A stretch of 64,000 nucleotides of DNA, taken from contig CM038720.1 of the NCBI GenBank assembly GCA_021613375.1, forward strand, positions 19,615,215-19,679,214, read 5' to 3'. Positions 24,112-35,194 of this stretch are shown in pieces. This stretch comes from Megaleporinus macrocephalus (Eukaryota; Chordata; Actinopteri; Characiformes; Anostomidae). The position numbers and the translations under genes were made by a program. How positions within the stretch are numbered: position 1 is the stretch's first letter; every line of letters begins with the position of its first letter. The notes under the pieces were generated by a model. It ran no database searches and had not been told where the DNA came from. It saw only the letters and a list, made by a program, of their open reading frames with translations.

Positions 24112-24519
24112 GGTGCAGTAAGTGCTTCTTCTATTGTGTTTGTGAAGCTTTCAGGAAGGAACACCTCATTTCTTTTCGTGTACTTAGCCGTGCCTCTCTT
24201 CCTCAAGCTCTTGAACACTCCCAGTCTTGTCACACACTTCTTAAATTACCAGCTCACTCCCATAAGCCCATCGGGCTGGACTGGGAGTGAATGGAACAGG
24301 AGGGTGGCTGTGCTGGACACTGTTATCTCTACCTTGTAAGCATTTGCTAGCAGGTCAGTCCTCCTTTCTGGGTCACTCAGCCAAACGCAGTGAACTGTGA
24401 GGATACATGTGTTGTGTATTAGTATGTTATCTCCATCTTGTGGTCGTAGTGGATATAGCATTGAAACTTAAATAAATAAAAAATCAACGCTGGCACGAAT
24501 GCCACTCACACAAATGCAT

Positions 24520-24745
24520 GATTGGGGGGTTCTTTATATTGTGAAAAGACTTTTCAGGTTGGTGTAAAATGTGCTGCAGAAGATTCTATATGGGGCTACT
24601 CAATTATTACATAGCAGAATCTTTTTTTGGTGCTATATAGAACTCTCTTCAAAAAGATTTTTACTTTTATTTTTTTCTTTTATATAGAACCATTAATCTA
24701 AAGAACCATTTCAAGATATAAAGAACATCTTTTTTGAGCGTGAGA
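24520..24745. repeat. Dispersed repeat D (GGTTCTATATAGAACC type)
   Basis: GGGGTTCTTTATATTGTGAA, GGTGCTATATAGAACTCTCT and TATATAGAACCATTAATCTA form imperfect inverted blocks. Related pieces are at 29210-29400, 51300-51480 and 63100-63240. Confidence 0.5.
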
Positions 24746-25898
24746 CATATCAGCCTGTGATTATGAGAGAGGTGAGCTGCTTCCTGTCCACACTGCCCTT
24801 AACCCACAGGCCAGGCAGCAGCCAGCACACATTTCCCCCTCCAGTGCACACTTAAGCTTTTTAAAGCAAAGTTCCATTTTAGACCACTTGGGGGGGTAGT
24901 GCACTTTACTACTTACTACTTTCTTAACACTGTTGTAGCATTGGGATAGAGCAAGACACAATAAAGTCCATAAGTCTGCACACAGCTTAAACTAACAACA
25001 GAGCCTATATAGTAAAACAATAAACAGTAACAGGGGGCACACCTCCCATGATCCTCCAGGTGTTTCCATCAACATGGCTTCAAAAACTCTGCCAGCAAGT
25101 AGTGGGTCCAGTTGGATCTTACAGAACACACAAACACATCATGTCATTAGTCCTGATTGCTAGCGTAGCCACTCGAGACCAATAAAAATAAACACGATAT
25201 TTTTTACATGTTGCTGCGTCTGGAATTTTTTTTCTATTAAGAGGTGTAATTGGCACAAAGAAGAAATGAAGGTGCTCATGTAGTTACTGCAGAGGGAATT
25301 ATGATGAATTTCAGGCAACCAAAGCATTTATCTTAGAGGTGTATCCAAAACTATGTTTACTGCTCCAAAACCGACAGGCATGCAGGTGTTTCAGAGCCTG
25401 CTGTAGTTTTGTCTGACAAAAGTTCATTTACATGAAAACAGACCCATAAGCATCTATTTCCTCTTCAGATCTCACTGTTCTCATGTTTCCCATTGTTTCT
25501 CTGTGGAACCGTTTAGGTTGTTTCACAAATGCTATCAGTGTCACATTCATATATTACTTTTCCAGATACAGGCTGAACTGTACTGAGCAAATGAACTGCT
25601 GATTCTTATGTATTTTTCTCCAAACTGCAGGCATGTTATTCAATATATTATTCAGTGCTTTCACTGAACAGAAACCAACGGCAAGCAAAAGGGAACTACA
25701 CAAAGCAAAAACAGCCAAGGTTATACAGCCATGAATGTTCTCGGTATTACTGACAGGCAGCACAATAAATATTTATCAGCACAATATGTTTCTGATTAAT
25801 GACTCATAACAAACATGTTTTATTGAACAAGACAACATATTGCATATAAATTGACTACACAGAGAAATTCTTAGTTTGTTTATATCTGAATGCTTCAG

Positions 25899-25919
25899 AC
25901 ACACACACACACACACACA
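25899..25919. repeat. (CA)n microsatellite
   Basis: About 10 CA units immediately beside a LINE tail. Confidence 0.9.
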
Positions 25920-25920
25920 T

Positions 25921-26330
25921 ATAATCAGAATCAGAATCAGAAATACTTTATTGATCCCAGGGGGAAATTGCAGTTTTTACAGTAGCAGAAGAAGAATATA
26001 CACTCTATTAATAATTTACAACATAAAAGAAATTTGTCATATGTACACATATATAAGTCTTATAATACAATAGAATAATAAAATGTAAAGTGACTGTGGC
26101 TATAGTAATAAGTACAGATATACTGTATACAGTAGTAAGAGTTTAGAAGTAGGAAAGTTATTGCACATTTGAGTTCTTACATACATAATAAAATTATTGT
26201 TCTACTGGTATCACTGTACATGTGAGAGGTGTCGTACAGTAAGAGAGGAGTTATAAAGTCTGATAGCCACTGGTAGGAATGACGTCCTGTGGCGTTCTGT
26301 AGTGCATTTTGGCTGAATGAGTCTAGCATA
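25921..26330 (-). mobile_element. LINE 3' end (minus strand)
   Basis: On the minus strand it reads CAATTTCCCCCTGGGATCAA, TAAAGTATTTCTGATTCTGA and TTCTGATTAT, the usual 3' end of Rex1-like fish LINEs with its short tandem tail. The upstream part (AGTGGCTATCAGACTTTATA on the minus strand) fits the same family's 3' UTR. No reverse-transcriptase frame is left here. Confidence 0.65.
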
Positions 26331-27185
26331 CATAATATACACATACATACATACATACATAGTACACACATACATAATATACAGTATCATATAGATATTA
26401 CATGATTAAATTATTATATATTATTATTATATGGTAAAATGATTGGTTTTGTCCTGTTAAATAAATAAACAAATGTAAGGTGTGAACATTTTCACTGTAG
26501 ACATTCAGAATGTTGCACACAGTAACACATATTTAGAGTACCAGCACGTCTTTATTTCCATTTTAAGCACTGTCAGTAAATGCCATGAAACTAAAGTTTG
26601 AAAGAGTGAGGAGCTCAACACACTTGGAGGAGAACATTAACTGCCCATTCCACTGTGTTGGCTAAAAGACGACCACGTTCCTGAAAATCCTGTATCCTAC
26701 AGACTGACTGACCCAAAAATCAGTTCACAGACAGAACTGACAAAAGCAACAAAGCACAGGTATAACAGAAGTGACCATATATGTAAAGGCAGAAATAGAA
26801 TGACTCAAATGTCCTAGGAACAGCTTCATAACAAACACATAAATGCACAGCACACTCACAATATAACAGCATATAATGCAGCACCGCATGCCTTCATTAG
26901 GCATAGTGAGACTAACTGTTAGCTAACGTAACCCTGTTTTTTAAATTGGTATCTGATTGGCTTTTCTCTGTGTTACATGCGCTACCCTTATAATACATCC
27001 ACATTCACTATTTTAACTTTTAACTATATAATTGTCAAATTTAGCATCATTAATTCACCTCTGGTTAAATGATGAAGTACATGTTGATATTAACTTTGGC
27101 TGAAAATGCCACAGTCTCAACCTCATTTGGACTCAGGACTCTTACTTTTTATCATGTTAATATATAATATATAACAGAACAAAAC
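26331..27185. other. Intergenic AT-rich DNA
   Basis: Short CATA repeats at 26338-26360; otherwise nothing recognised. Confidence 0.4.
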
Positions 27186-27189
27186 AGTC

Positions 27190-27246
27190 CTTTCGCCCTA
27201 GCAGGGTTTCATGGAACGCTGTGGGGCAACAGTGCTAACCACTACA

Positions 27247-27248
<2 letters not shown>
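27190..27248 (-). mobile_element. tRNA-type SINE head fragment (minus strand)
   Basis: On the minus strand the sequence is TGGTGTAGTGGTTAGCACTG followed by TTGCCCC, the A-box side of a fish tRNA-derived SINE. It stops at the (AT)n tract. Confidence 0.55.

Positions 27249-27335
<87 letters not shown>
27249..27335. repeat. (AT)n microsatellite
   Basis: About 43 uninterrupted AT units, able to form a cruciform or hairpin. On its right, GTGTGTCGCCTCACAGCAAG is SINE-like in the opposite orientation to the fragment on its left. Confidence 0.97.
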
Positions 27336-27338
<3 letters not shown>

Positions 27339-27439
27339 TGTGTCGCCTCACAGCAAGATGATTTTGCATGTGCAAATATGTCTCTAATACACTCACACGT
27401 AAAAGAAACAACAACAACAACAACAACAACAGCACATGC

Positions 27440-27955
27440 AAAACCTATTGTTCTGAATGTCAGGTCAGTTGAACTGCTTTGGAGGCAGGCCTAGCTCCAG
27501 CATATGTGTTTGTAACATGTGAATACACCTTCCTTTAGCTCGTTTGTTTTCGGACCTGTATGTAGAAGGCTCCAGCTGCTACACACAGACATCTTTTAAG
27601 AGTCCATGCTAAGACATGGGCATAAAGTAAAGACAAGTAGTGTCTTGGTTTGGAGAGTTTGCTTCTCTCTTTGCATTATTTTATTGCATTGAATTATTGC
27701 TAAACTATTGTAAAACAATGTATTATGCTTCAGGTAACTTATTTATAACATATTTATAACCATTTAGACATGTAGAAACTCTAGAAACTCTGGTTTCCAT
27801 TACCAGCTACCAAGGTGGATTCATAAAGGACCTGGTAAACTGCTCTGGCCCAGAGGGAGCTCTGGGGTCGACACAGGGTCTTAGACAGCTGCGCAGTTAA
27901 CATACTTTGTGCTAGACTAATTTTAAAAAAATGCATCAGTTAAAAAATCTGAATT
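27440..27955. other. Intergenic DNA, no gene recognised
   Basis: Nothing identified except a (CAA)n run at 27410-27430 just upstream. Confidence 0.4.
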
Positions 27956-27957
27956 GA

Positions 27958-28200
27958 TCCATTACTCAGATGTAAAACAGTTTAGTTCAAAATGGTTTGG
28001 TGTGAAATGCTCCATTATAGAGAAACTTCTCATGCCAGACTTGTTTACTGTGGTGGTGAATGGAACCAGACATCCATCTTTAAAAGCTCCCCCACAGAGA
28101 GTTATAACAAGAAATGGTTATGAATATGCTGTCTGGTGTCTGAGATAGTTGTGTGGCAAAATTTAAAACACTCTTTTAACATCTCAATTACTAAATTGTA
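27958..28200. mobile_element. MITE family A, half copy
   Basis: AAATGGTTTGGTGTGAAATG, TTACTGTGGTGGTGAATGGA, ACCAGACATCCATCTTTAAA and GAATATGCTGTCTGGTGTCT follow family order. Confidence 0.65.
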
Positions 28201-28689
28201 GTATTTTTAACACACTGTGGAATCCTATAACAGTGATAACAGTGTGTGGTGTTTGTGCCCGTGTATGGATTGTTGGGTTTTCTCAGCATTGTTTTGAAGT
28301 GTTCTGCAGATATTTATTCAGAGTGTTTAGTTAAGTGTGGTAAGCTTTACTGTATTTAAAAACCTCAACTGCTCATAAATATCTTTTTTTTTCATTAACG
28401 CTGATGTTTATTTGATGGTCCAGGCAAACAGAGACATTACAGAAAAAATTAGTTCCTAAACATTTGGATTTCCAGTGCATTATGTGAGTCTAGGAATGAT
28501 GCTTGGCTCCCAGCTGAAGGTTTAGCTGCAGCTAGCGGATTGTTCTGAGGCTCTTTAGACTTAGCCGGTTTGGTGCAGCGAGCTACAGTCAAGGCTTGAG
28601 GGGCAGGACGCTGCCAGCATGAGCAGCTCACTTAACTGTGTTTATCTGTGAACCCTCCCCACAAGCAGCAGCACAGAACACATACAAGG

Positions 28690-28712
28690 ACCAGCAGCAG
28701 CAGCAGCAGCAC
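28690..28712 (+). repeat. (CAG)n run in putative 5' UTR
   Basis: About seven CAG units end six bases before the start codon of the secreted coiled-coil gene. Confidence 0.85.
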
Positions 28713-28717
28713 CAGCC

Positions 28718-28996
28718 ATGAAGCTTCAACACCTTCTGTGGCTCATGTTCTTGTCTGGCCTTTCCTTGGCAGGAAGTTTCCACAGAACCCACACATCACA
28801 GGGCCGCCGGCATCCAGGGGCATCTCAGCTGGAGCTTCTTTCCTTAGGCCAGAAACAGCTGCTGTCTGACTTGGATGAGAGCGTTGGGCGTTTGGCTAAG
28901 CAGGACAGTCTGGTGGCTCTGGAGCTGAACAGACAGATGCAAGCTTTGGAGGAGATCCGAAGACGAGGGAAGAAGGTTGGAAGAGTGAACACTCAG
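28718..28996 (+). CDS. Exon 1 of ANGPTL-like gene
   Basis: 93 codons: signal peptide, a basic segment (HRTHTSQGRRHPG), then the first helix (QLELLSLGQKQLLSDLDESV). The donor is ACTCAG/GTGAGG at 28997. Confidence 0.75.
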
Positions 28997-31900
28997 GTGA
29001 GGGTGATATCGTCTTCACTATAAGTTGCACTCCAACTCAAACTCAGTAGAGATAGCCTGAGCGAATATGCTAATGCAGAATGGAAAGTTGTAGGCACCTA
29101 TTACCCTGACGCCATATGTGTAATGCTGCTTGACCTATTTACGCTCCGCCCACAAACATGTTTGTAGCAATCGCTGTGATGAGAAAAATCCCATGTAACC
29201 TCATGAAAAACTGCAGATGGTTCTTTAAGGGCTCTTTAGCAAAGACAATGGTTCTATATAGAAACACTTTTTGCATCCTTAAGTGGTTCTTTGTATGATC
29301 ACTGCTTCTGTAGATTGTTAGAGAATGTGCTGTTTATAATCCAAAAAGGCAAAGGTAAACCTTTTGGTGCTATACAGAATCATATACTGCACAAGTTCAC
29401 TATGCTAACTTTTCATGGTTCTATAAGCACTTGAAACACATTTTGTGAAAGTACCTACATTATAGTGTTATTACAGAAATGGTTTGGTCAAAATGAAACA
29501 TTTTCCAATTTTTTACATTTACCCCAGATACAGACTAATATATTTGGAGTCCAAATTGTGCTTACACTGCTAACAAACAGTAGAAGTCTATAGTTACCCA
29601 AATATTCGTTGTAAATACATCCCCAAAACTTTTTTCTACCTGCTCAAATGGTGTCCAGTCCTTTAAAGTTGCCCTGACTTGTTGATGTAGACACAGCGTG
29701 ACTTACTGTGACTTTTAGAAATGAACAAAACCTCACAGCATATCTGGGGGCAGCAATTTGTTAGCCTGTTTGATGTGCCAAATCCGACTCTACTTTGTGT
29801 ACATGCATGTCTGGCAGGCATATGGAAGCTAGATTACGTTCAAGACTTTCTGCAGTTTTTAATAATAAACACACTGCAGAACCGGCAGAGACTAAGACAC
29901 ACAGGAGGCCACATATGGAGCAGTGAACTACAGAGGGAGGTCACCACCAACCACTAGCTTCCCCCTGACAGTGATCAACCCCCTCAACACAAATACCCCC
30001 ACAATAGTCTCTCATCCCCACTCAGAACAACACACTGTAATAAAGTGGGGGGTTCCATTTTAAAAAGTTAGTGTTTCGGACACCTTCAAATTTTGAGTTT
30101 TTAGAACTCAAATAAAATTTTCTGTGCATAAAATATAGAATCTTGTTTTGTGGGAATTGCAGAGACATTGTTCTTCCCAGTATAAGTCAGGGTACCATCA
30201 GAATGATTGTGTAGCTACTACTCTAAGGCAAAATTTTCACAGAATGTTGCTTTGGATGCAGACTCTGTTCATTTGCTGGTGCATTGTTTCCATTCATATA
30301 TGAAAACGAATATCATGAAAACTGTTTTCAAGAACCTTGATGTTACTATTCCTATCTCAGGTGAGGGCAGACCTCCAGTTGCTTACCGCCAGAGGGGAGA
30401 GGCTGCAGACTGCTGCCTGGAGGCTGAGAGATGAACTGGGTGCCCTAAAGGCCAACCAGGATGGAGCAGTTCAGCGGATAAGGAAAATGCTCGCTATAGT
30501 TCTGCTGTTAAATGGCTCAGCATCACAAGAAAACTCTCCAGTAAATATCACTCAGCTCAAGGTTAGTTCATTGGCTTATCTCATGTTGACACACATTCCT
30601 TTACAGCTGCCGAGTACATCTCTGCCTGAAGTTTATCAAAGCTGTTTCTGTTTGTCTCCTTGTAGGAGATGGTGGACTCTCAGTCCAGAAGGCTCTCCAA
30701 CTTAGCCCTGGAGTTAACAACACAAGATAAACTCATGGTGAATCACCAGAAGGACATTACTGACCTTGAGCAGCAGGTGATTATAAACAGATCAAAACAA
30801 TTTTGTAACAATACTTTATATCTCTGAAACTTTATCAGAGAAGGAAAAAAGACTTTTTAATTATATTTTAATGTATGTGTCATAAAGTAACATGATTTTA
30901 AGATTTTACAAATCATTGCTTCTAAAAGGTTGAAACTGTATGTGAAATGCAGTGATCTGCAGGTCTTGTAAAATATACTTGCCATGCTTTTTAGCATTTT
31001 TATGATATGTTATCGAAATGTGCAAAAATTGGCTTGAAATGAACATAGACATCCCTGAAAGACGTCATCTAAGGCAATATATTGTCGCATCAGCAAAGAG
31101 TAAGACCCAGAAAACATAATGCTTTCAATATATATACTAACACAGCAGGGTTGCAGGCAGCCATATACAAATCATTAACTTATTAAATCATTAAATTAAC
31201 ACTGCCCAACTCCCCCAGTGTGCTGGAGCCCTGACTCTCCACCTTGGCCAATAAATTTATTGGAGGACCATGGTCAACAGCGCCAGGCCACCATGTTGCT
31301 CCATCGATATATTGCTCCAAGCTGGAGGATGGGAAGGAGGCAGCAGTGAAGACACCTGAATGGCAGCCAGCCACCAGGCTGTCTGCCATTCAGGTGTCTT
31401 CACTGCTGCCTCCTTCCCATCCTCCAGCTTGGCTCCACTGCTGAGCCTTGCCATGCTGCTTCCTTGCAGTCCTCGCCACAGAGCTTCTTCTTTATTCTCA
31501 GCCCCATGTTGGGCTTGGTCCTCAGCACTATCCTGCCTTGAGTTTGTGTAAGTACCACTTCCTCCCAAAGCCATTGTGGAGACACTGTCTTACTTCTGAC
31601 ACCAGTGTAGCGCTTCTGTATAGTAAATAGAATAGCAAATAGCATAACAGCTATTCACTGTTGTGTATACGCTGTATGCCAAGCATTAAGATCAGGTAGA
31701 ACAGAATCGTAGGATTTACGGATTGATACATCATCATTTACTCGAGAAAAACTTTTCCATCAGCCTTTTGTACAATTCAGCTTTAGCGATATTATAATTT
31801 CTCTACCTCGCCCCAGCATGAAAACTCGTTTTGCAATATTTGGAGCATTTCTAATCAGTTGTTTTTAACTTTAGCAGTACAACACTAATTAAGCTGATAA

Positions 31901-32183
31901 GCTGAAACAGGTCAAGTTGTATTTACAAATCCTGCTTTCATTTGTATTTCACATTCTGTTCCAACAAAAGGGCAACAAGGAGCTGAACGTCAATATGCTC
32001 ATAATTTCTAACATGTTCTTTCTTACACAAGCAGAATGTTGAATAGAAGTGTTTCCTGCCTAGGCAGCAGTAGTTTCCAGCAGAGTCAGCTGTGTTTGTG
32101 CAAAGAAACTGAGAAGAAGAGCTGAGGTCATTTTCTGTTTACTGCAGGTGTCTGACCAGGGGGCGAAGCACCAGGAGGCCTAG
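28718..32183 (+). CDS. Secreted coiled-coil protein, ANGPTL3/8-like, four exons
   Basis: Joined exons 28718-28996, 30361-30561, 30666-30776 and 32148-32183 encode about 208 residues, all junctions in phase 0. ATG sits in CCAGCCATGA. Residues 1-19 (MKLQHLLWLMFLSGLSLAG) are a signal peptide. The rest is helical and charged with heptad-like spacing (residues 35-93, 94-135, 161-200), and there are sequons NGS and NIT near residues 144-157. No fibrinogen-like domain or cysteine-rich region follows. The segment VNITQLKEMVDSQSRRLSNL resembles the late coiled coil of ANGPTL3. A short secreted coiled coil in four exons fits ANGPTL8 (human 198 residues), which acts with ANGPTL3 on lipoprotein lipase. 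That assignment is inference; no DOCK-family host gene, the usual neighbour of ANGPTL3/8, is seen. It could be another secreted coiled-coil protein. Confidence 0.72.
29030..30360. other. Intron 1 of ANGPTL-like gene
   Basis: Holds a repeat D fragment (29210-29400) and otherwise unremarkable DNA. A frame at 29721-29957 has no support. The 3' splice site TATCTCAG at 30353-30360 abuts GTGAGG. Confidence 0.6.
29210..29400. repeat. Dispersed repeat D copy
   Basis: GATGGTTCTTTAAGGGCTCT, GGTTCTATATAGAAACACTT and CTTTTGGTGCTATACAGAAT match the copy at 24520. Confidence 0.5.
30361..30561 (+). CDS. Exon 2 of ANGPTL-like gene
   Basis: 67 codons, phase 0 at both ends. It encodes the second helical stretch (VRADLQLLTARGERLQTAAW) and the two N-glycosylation sequons. 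The donor is CTCAAG/GTTAGT. Confidence 0.75.
30666..30776 (+). CDS. Exon 3 of ANGPTL-like gene
   Basis: 37 codons, phase 0 at both ends, acceptor CTCCTTGTAG, donor CAGCAG/GTGATT. It encodes a heptad-like helix ending in DITDLEQQ. Confidence 0.75.
30777..32147. other. Intron 3 of ANGPTL-like gene
   Basis: Carries a GC-richer segment (31200-31620) that contains a perfect long inverted repeat. The acceptor is TTTCTGTTTACTGCAG at 32132-32147. Confidence 0.6.
31317..31432. repeat. Perfect inverted repeat, 50-bp arms, 16-bp loop
   Basis: The left arm 31317-31366 (starts CCAAGCTGGAGGATGGGAAG) and the right arm 31383-31432 (ends CATCCTCCAGCTTGG) are exact reverse complements, with loop 31367-31382. 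Overlapping frames on both strands here are mirror copies of each other and not genes. Confidence 0.97.
32148..32183 (+). CDS. Exon 4 (terminal) of ANGPTL-like gene
   Basis: Only 11 codons (VSDQGAKHQEA) before TAG at 32181-32183. The same frame then stays open for 48 more codons to TAA at 32328. Confidence 0.6.
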   Translation: MSDQGAKHQEA

Positions 32184-32325
32184 CAGAGGCTGATGCTTCA
32201 TCGTTTGAGTGCTCTTGAAACTCTCTTTCTGAAACTCTTTACTTTCATTAACAGTTTGGTTCTGATGCATATATATTTAAATATCATGTGCCATAACTTT
32301 TTTTGCCGAGGTGCTAAATTCAGCA

Positions 32326-32331
32326 AATAAA
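32326..32331 (+). terminator. Polyadenylation signal AATAAA
   Basis: AATAAA lies 143 bases after the stop codon of the ANGPTL-like gene, a plausible 3' end. Confidence 0.55.
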
Positions 32332-32339
32332 CAGTTATT

Positions 32340-32500
32340 ATACGGTATAACATACAGAAGTGCCTTTTTTGTACAGGATCTCATTTACACTTACAAAATG
32401 AACAAAACATGCAATTTGACCAGGGGCGCCCAAATATTCGCATACGACTGGACCTGTCTGCCTCTGCAGCAAATGAGGCACCACCAAACCTTGTGACACT
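32340..32500. mobile_element. Tc1-type terminal fragment
   Basis: GCAATTTGACCAGGGGCGCC and CAAATATTCGCATACGACTG resemble the end region of a fish Tc1-like element. A related piece is near 1880. No transposase frame is seen. Confidence 0.35.
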
Positions 32501-33119
32501 GAGGAGGAACGTGTTTGCTTGAACTCCAATTACACTCTGGAGATTTAGTTAAAAGTCTGGAAGTTCGGCATCCCATGTTTTTGGAGATCTTGATCCTCAC
32601 AGCTGTCTAAAAGCCAACTGTGGCAAAGGTTGCCCCGGTGCGGATTGCCGACCACCAGTTCTTAGCAGGTCATAACTAATGGCTTTAAGTCCGGGATCTC
32701 TGTGAAAAAGAGCACAGAATCATGAACTCTAGCCTAGAAGCAGGAAGGGAGGTAGGGGATTGTAAAGAAGGTAGAACCCATGAAAGGAAAACAGCAGATA
32801 TTTGCCAATAGATTTGCAAACATGAAGGATATTAAATAAAATGTTTCTTTTGTAGATGCAGATTACGCATAAGGCTAAAAACACAGCAATAGGAATAACC
32901 ATTAAAAATGTTGGGCTTGATGTCTACTTTTAAAATTACTTTGGCATAACATCTGCTCCAAACCTGTTCCCTTAAAATGCTGCCTGCACTGTTTAGCCGC
33001 ACCGTAAAGTTTGTTCTTTTTTTAAGTCAGAGAAAGTGTGATACGCATACAACAGATGTTCTTATCCATTGATATTATTGTACCAAAGCAGCAAAAATAT
33101 CAACAATCACTGTTCAGAA

Positions 33120-33939
33120 TACCCCCTGATATTTACGCCCGCAGAGTTCTCAGTCTCCAGAGTACTAGGTACACACACATCCTTATGCACCCGCTTACCT
33201 ATCATTTATCACATACACCTGCTGCACATCACAGCCCACAGCAGTAGCTCATTAGCACTGCCCTTACAGTCTTATCACGTACTGCCTTCAGTGTGTGGTA
33301 TTGAACGTGACACTCATACTCACCTTACCTCTGCCAACCTTCAAAGCCAGCGCCTGGCAGGCTTCCCAATCAGTCCCTGCCGTCTTCCCTAGCGTCCTCG
33401 AGGCCGCTAGACTCGCCGATCTGCCTAAACATCAACACAGTCTCCACACAGTTAGGTTTGTTAGGCCTTTGGACTTACTGTTTGTGCTGATGCCTTGCAG
33501 TGAGCTTCCCCCCGGCATCTGACGGCTTTCATTTGACTTTGAACTTGGCAAATTACTAAACTGTGTCTCTGCGCTCTCCCCGGAACGAAGAGAGTGGTTA
33601 CCTCCCTTAGGGATCCTCTCCTGGCATGCTCAGGAGCTACGCAAAGGAATAAACCCTTTTGTTAAACTGTCCAGAGAGAACCTAGATCCTGGTAGTATTA
33701 CCAGCGCTCGAGGGGCTTTCATCTTCCACTGCTCAGATGGGAGATCAGCACCTAGAGTCACCAGGGCCCTCTGGTTTCCATTAGCCTCCTCAGGCTGCCC
33801 CAAACTCCAGCCCACCTTCTCTCCTGGGATTTCCATGCCTGGCTACCTGGTTCTATGCCTTATTTCACATGTGCTTCCCTGTTGTGTTAATAAAGCATAT
33901 GCTTTGAAATGACCTGCCTGAGTCTAAAGAGTCGTTACA
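33120..33939 (+). mobile_element. Probable solo LTR, left boundary unresolved
   Basis: A GC-richer, CpG-containing block ends in TTAATAAAGCATATGCTTTG, a polyadenylation-like signal, and then CTGAGTCTAAAGAGTCGTTA/CA, the layout of a Ty3/gypsy-type LTR R-U5 end. I could not find a matching TGTAAC start or a target duplication. No gag or pol frames are adjacent. Confidence 0.4.
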
Positions 33940-34409
33940 ATAGCATTGCTGACTGGTTTGACAGTATTTCTTTGGAAATGTTCTGTTATTTGTAAATTCG
34001 AAACACGTTTATTTTCAGGAACCCCCTAGAATTTCGAAATTGTCGAAGACAGTCAGGGGCCCAATAGGTTAATTAGACCCCCAGCACCTCCTGTATTTTG
34101 CACATTGTCAATAATAATGCATATATTAATTTTAAAAAAACATATGGTCCCCCATATGTGAAACGCTAGGAAAAACAGAGAGCAGTGATTAGTTCATTCT
34201 GTTTGATACGTCTAAAATTTGAAAATTTGAGGCGGAGATAGACACTTCTTCCTACTCGCCTTAGCCTCCTGTTGTAGGGTCCTGCAACTGACTTTATTTT
34301 ATATTGCAATTTAAGGTTTAAGGTCCAACTTAACTTAAGGAGCAAGATGATATGCTACATAAGCTAAGCATTGTTGCGTATTTAGGGTGAAAAACAAAAG
34401 CGCTTCCTA

Positions 34410-35110
34410 GATGGAGAGAGTCCATTATTGGGATAGCTGGGTCCTGGCCTTGGTCCAGCACTGCTTATAGTAGACGATCAGTAGGTCAGGAAGCTCGGTC
34501 CAAATGAAAATTTGAAAATGGTGGTAGAGTTGAAAATAACCACACAGTCAAAGCGTACAGTGAGTACAGCAGGGGTCTCGCTGAGCTGTAGTCAACAAAC
34601 TGCATTTTGCCACTACTACCCCTTCTAGTCTCCAGGTGAGTCAGTGTTGTGTGGAGCAGATGTTTGATGGTGCACAAACTAAAGTGGGTCCATTGAGTCT
34701 GGCAGAGAAGAGGTGATGAGGTCTCTGACCAGCCCTTCAAGTCACTAGTGATGTCTACTGATGCAGACTGAAGGGCTACTCGGCAATAGTTGTTCAAAAC
34801 CAGTTGAACAATGTCAGGGAGAGATTGAAAATGTCTGTGAATACTGGAGCCAGCTTGTTCTTATGGGCTTTGTGAACTAGTCCAAAGATGCCATCTGGTC
34901 CCGCCACCTTCCTCACATCTCTCTGCAATGATTAAGGAGCGCTGTCCTCTGATGGGTCCTGCATCGCACCACCGGCCACACCAGTAGCGGTGTGAGCACT
35001 TTTAGCACTGCTACTAGCTGTAGCATGGAAGTGAGCGCAAAAGGTTTTCAGCTCACTTGACAGAGACTCATCCGAATTTACCAATCCAGATGGGGGCACT
35101 TACCTAGCCC
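34410..35110 (-). pseudogene. LINE reverse-transcriptase remnant, Rex1-like (minus strand)
   Basis: Minus-strand translation gives recognisable reverse-transcriptase pieces in order but frame-broken: ELKTFCAHFHA near 35050, then KVAGPDGIFGLVHKAHKNKL and APVFTDIFNLSLTLFN (34800-34910), then LHTTLTHLETRRGSSGKMQF followed by VDYSSA (34590-34670). In intact elements the last motif is the FVDFSSAFNT-type strand of the palm. Frameshifts and missing motifs make it dead. Confidence 0.75.
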
Positions 35111-35194
35111 CTGCCAAAATGTTTTAGAGCCACTTTTCTTGAACTGTAAATCTAGTTTCCTCTTGCAGCTGCAGAAATCCCTGTGTACAAGTGA

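Noticed and set aside
23976..24339. 85- and 118-codon frames with long Arg-Glu or Ser-Leu runs
   Set aside because: They are translations of the (CT)n microsatellite.
31183..31645. Overlapping plus and minus frames of 60-105 codons
   Set aside because: They arise from the perfect inverted repeat and have no splice sites or start context.
34486..34797. 103-codon minus-strand frame as a host gene
   Set aside because: Its LHTTLTHLETRRGSSGKMQF and VDYSSA pattern is a degraded LINE reverse transcriptase.
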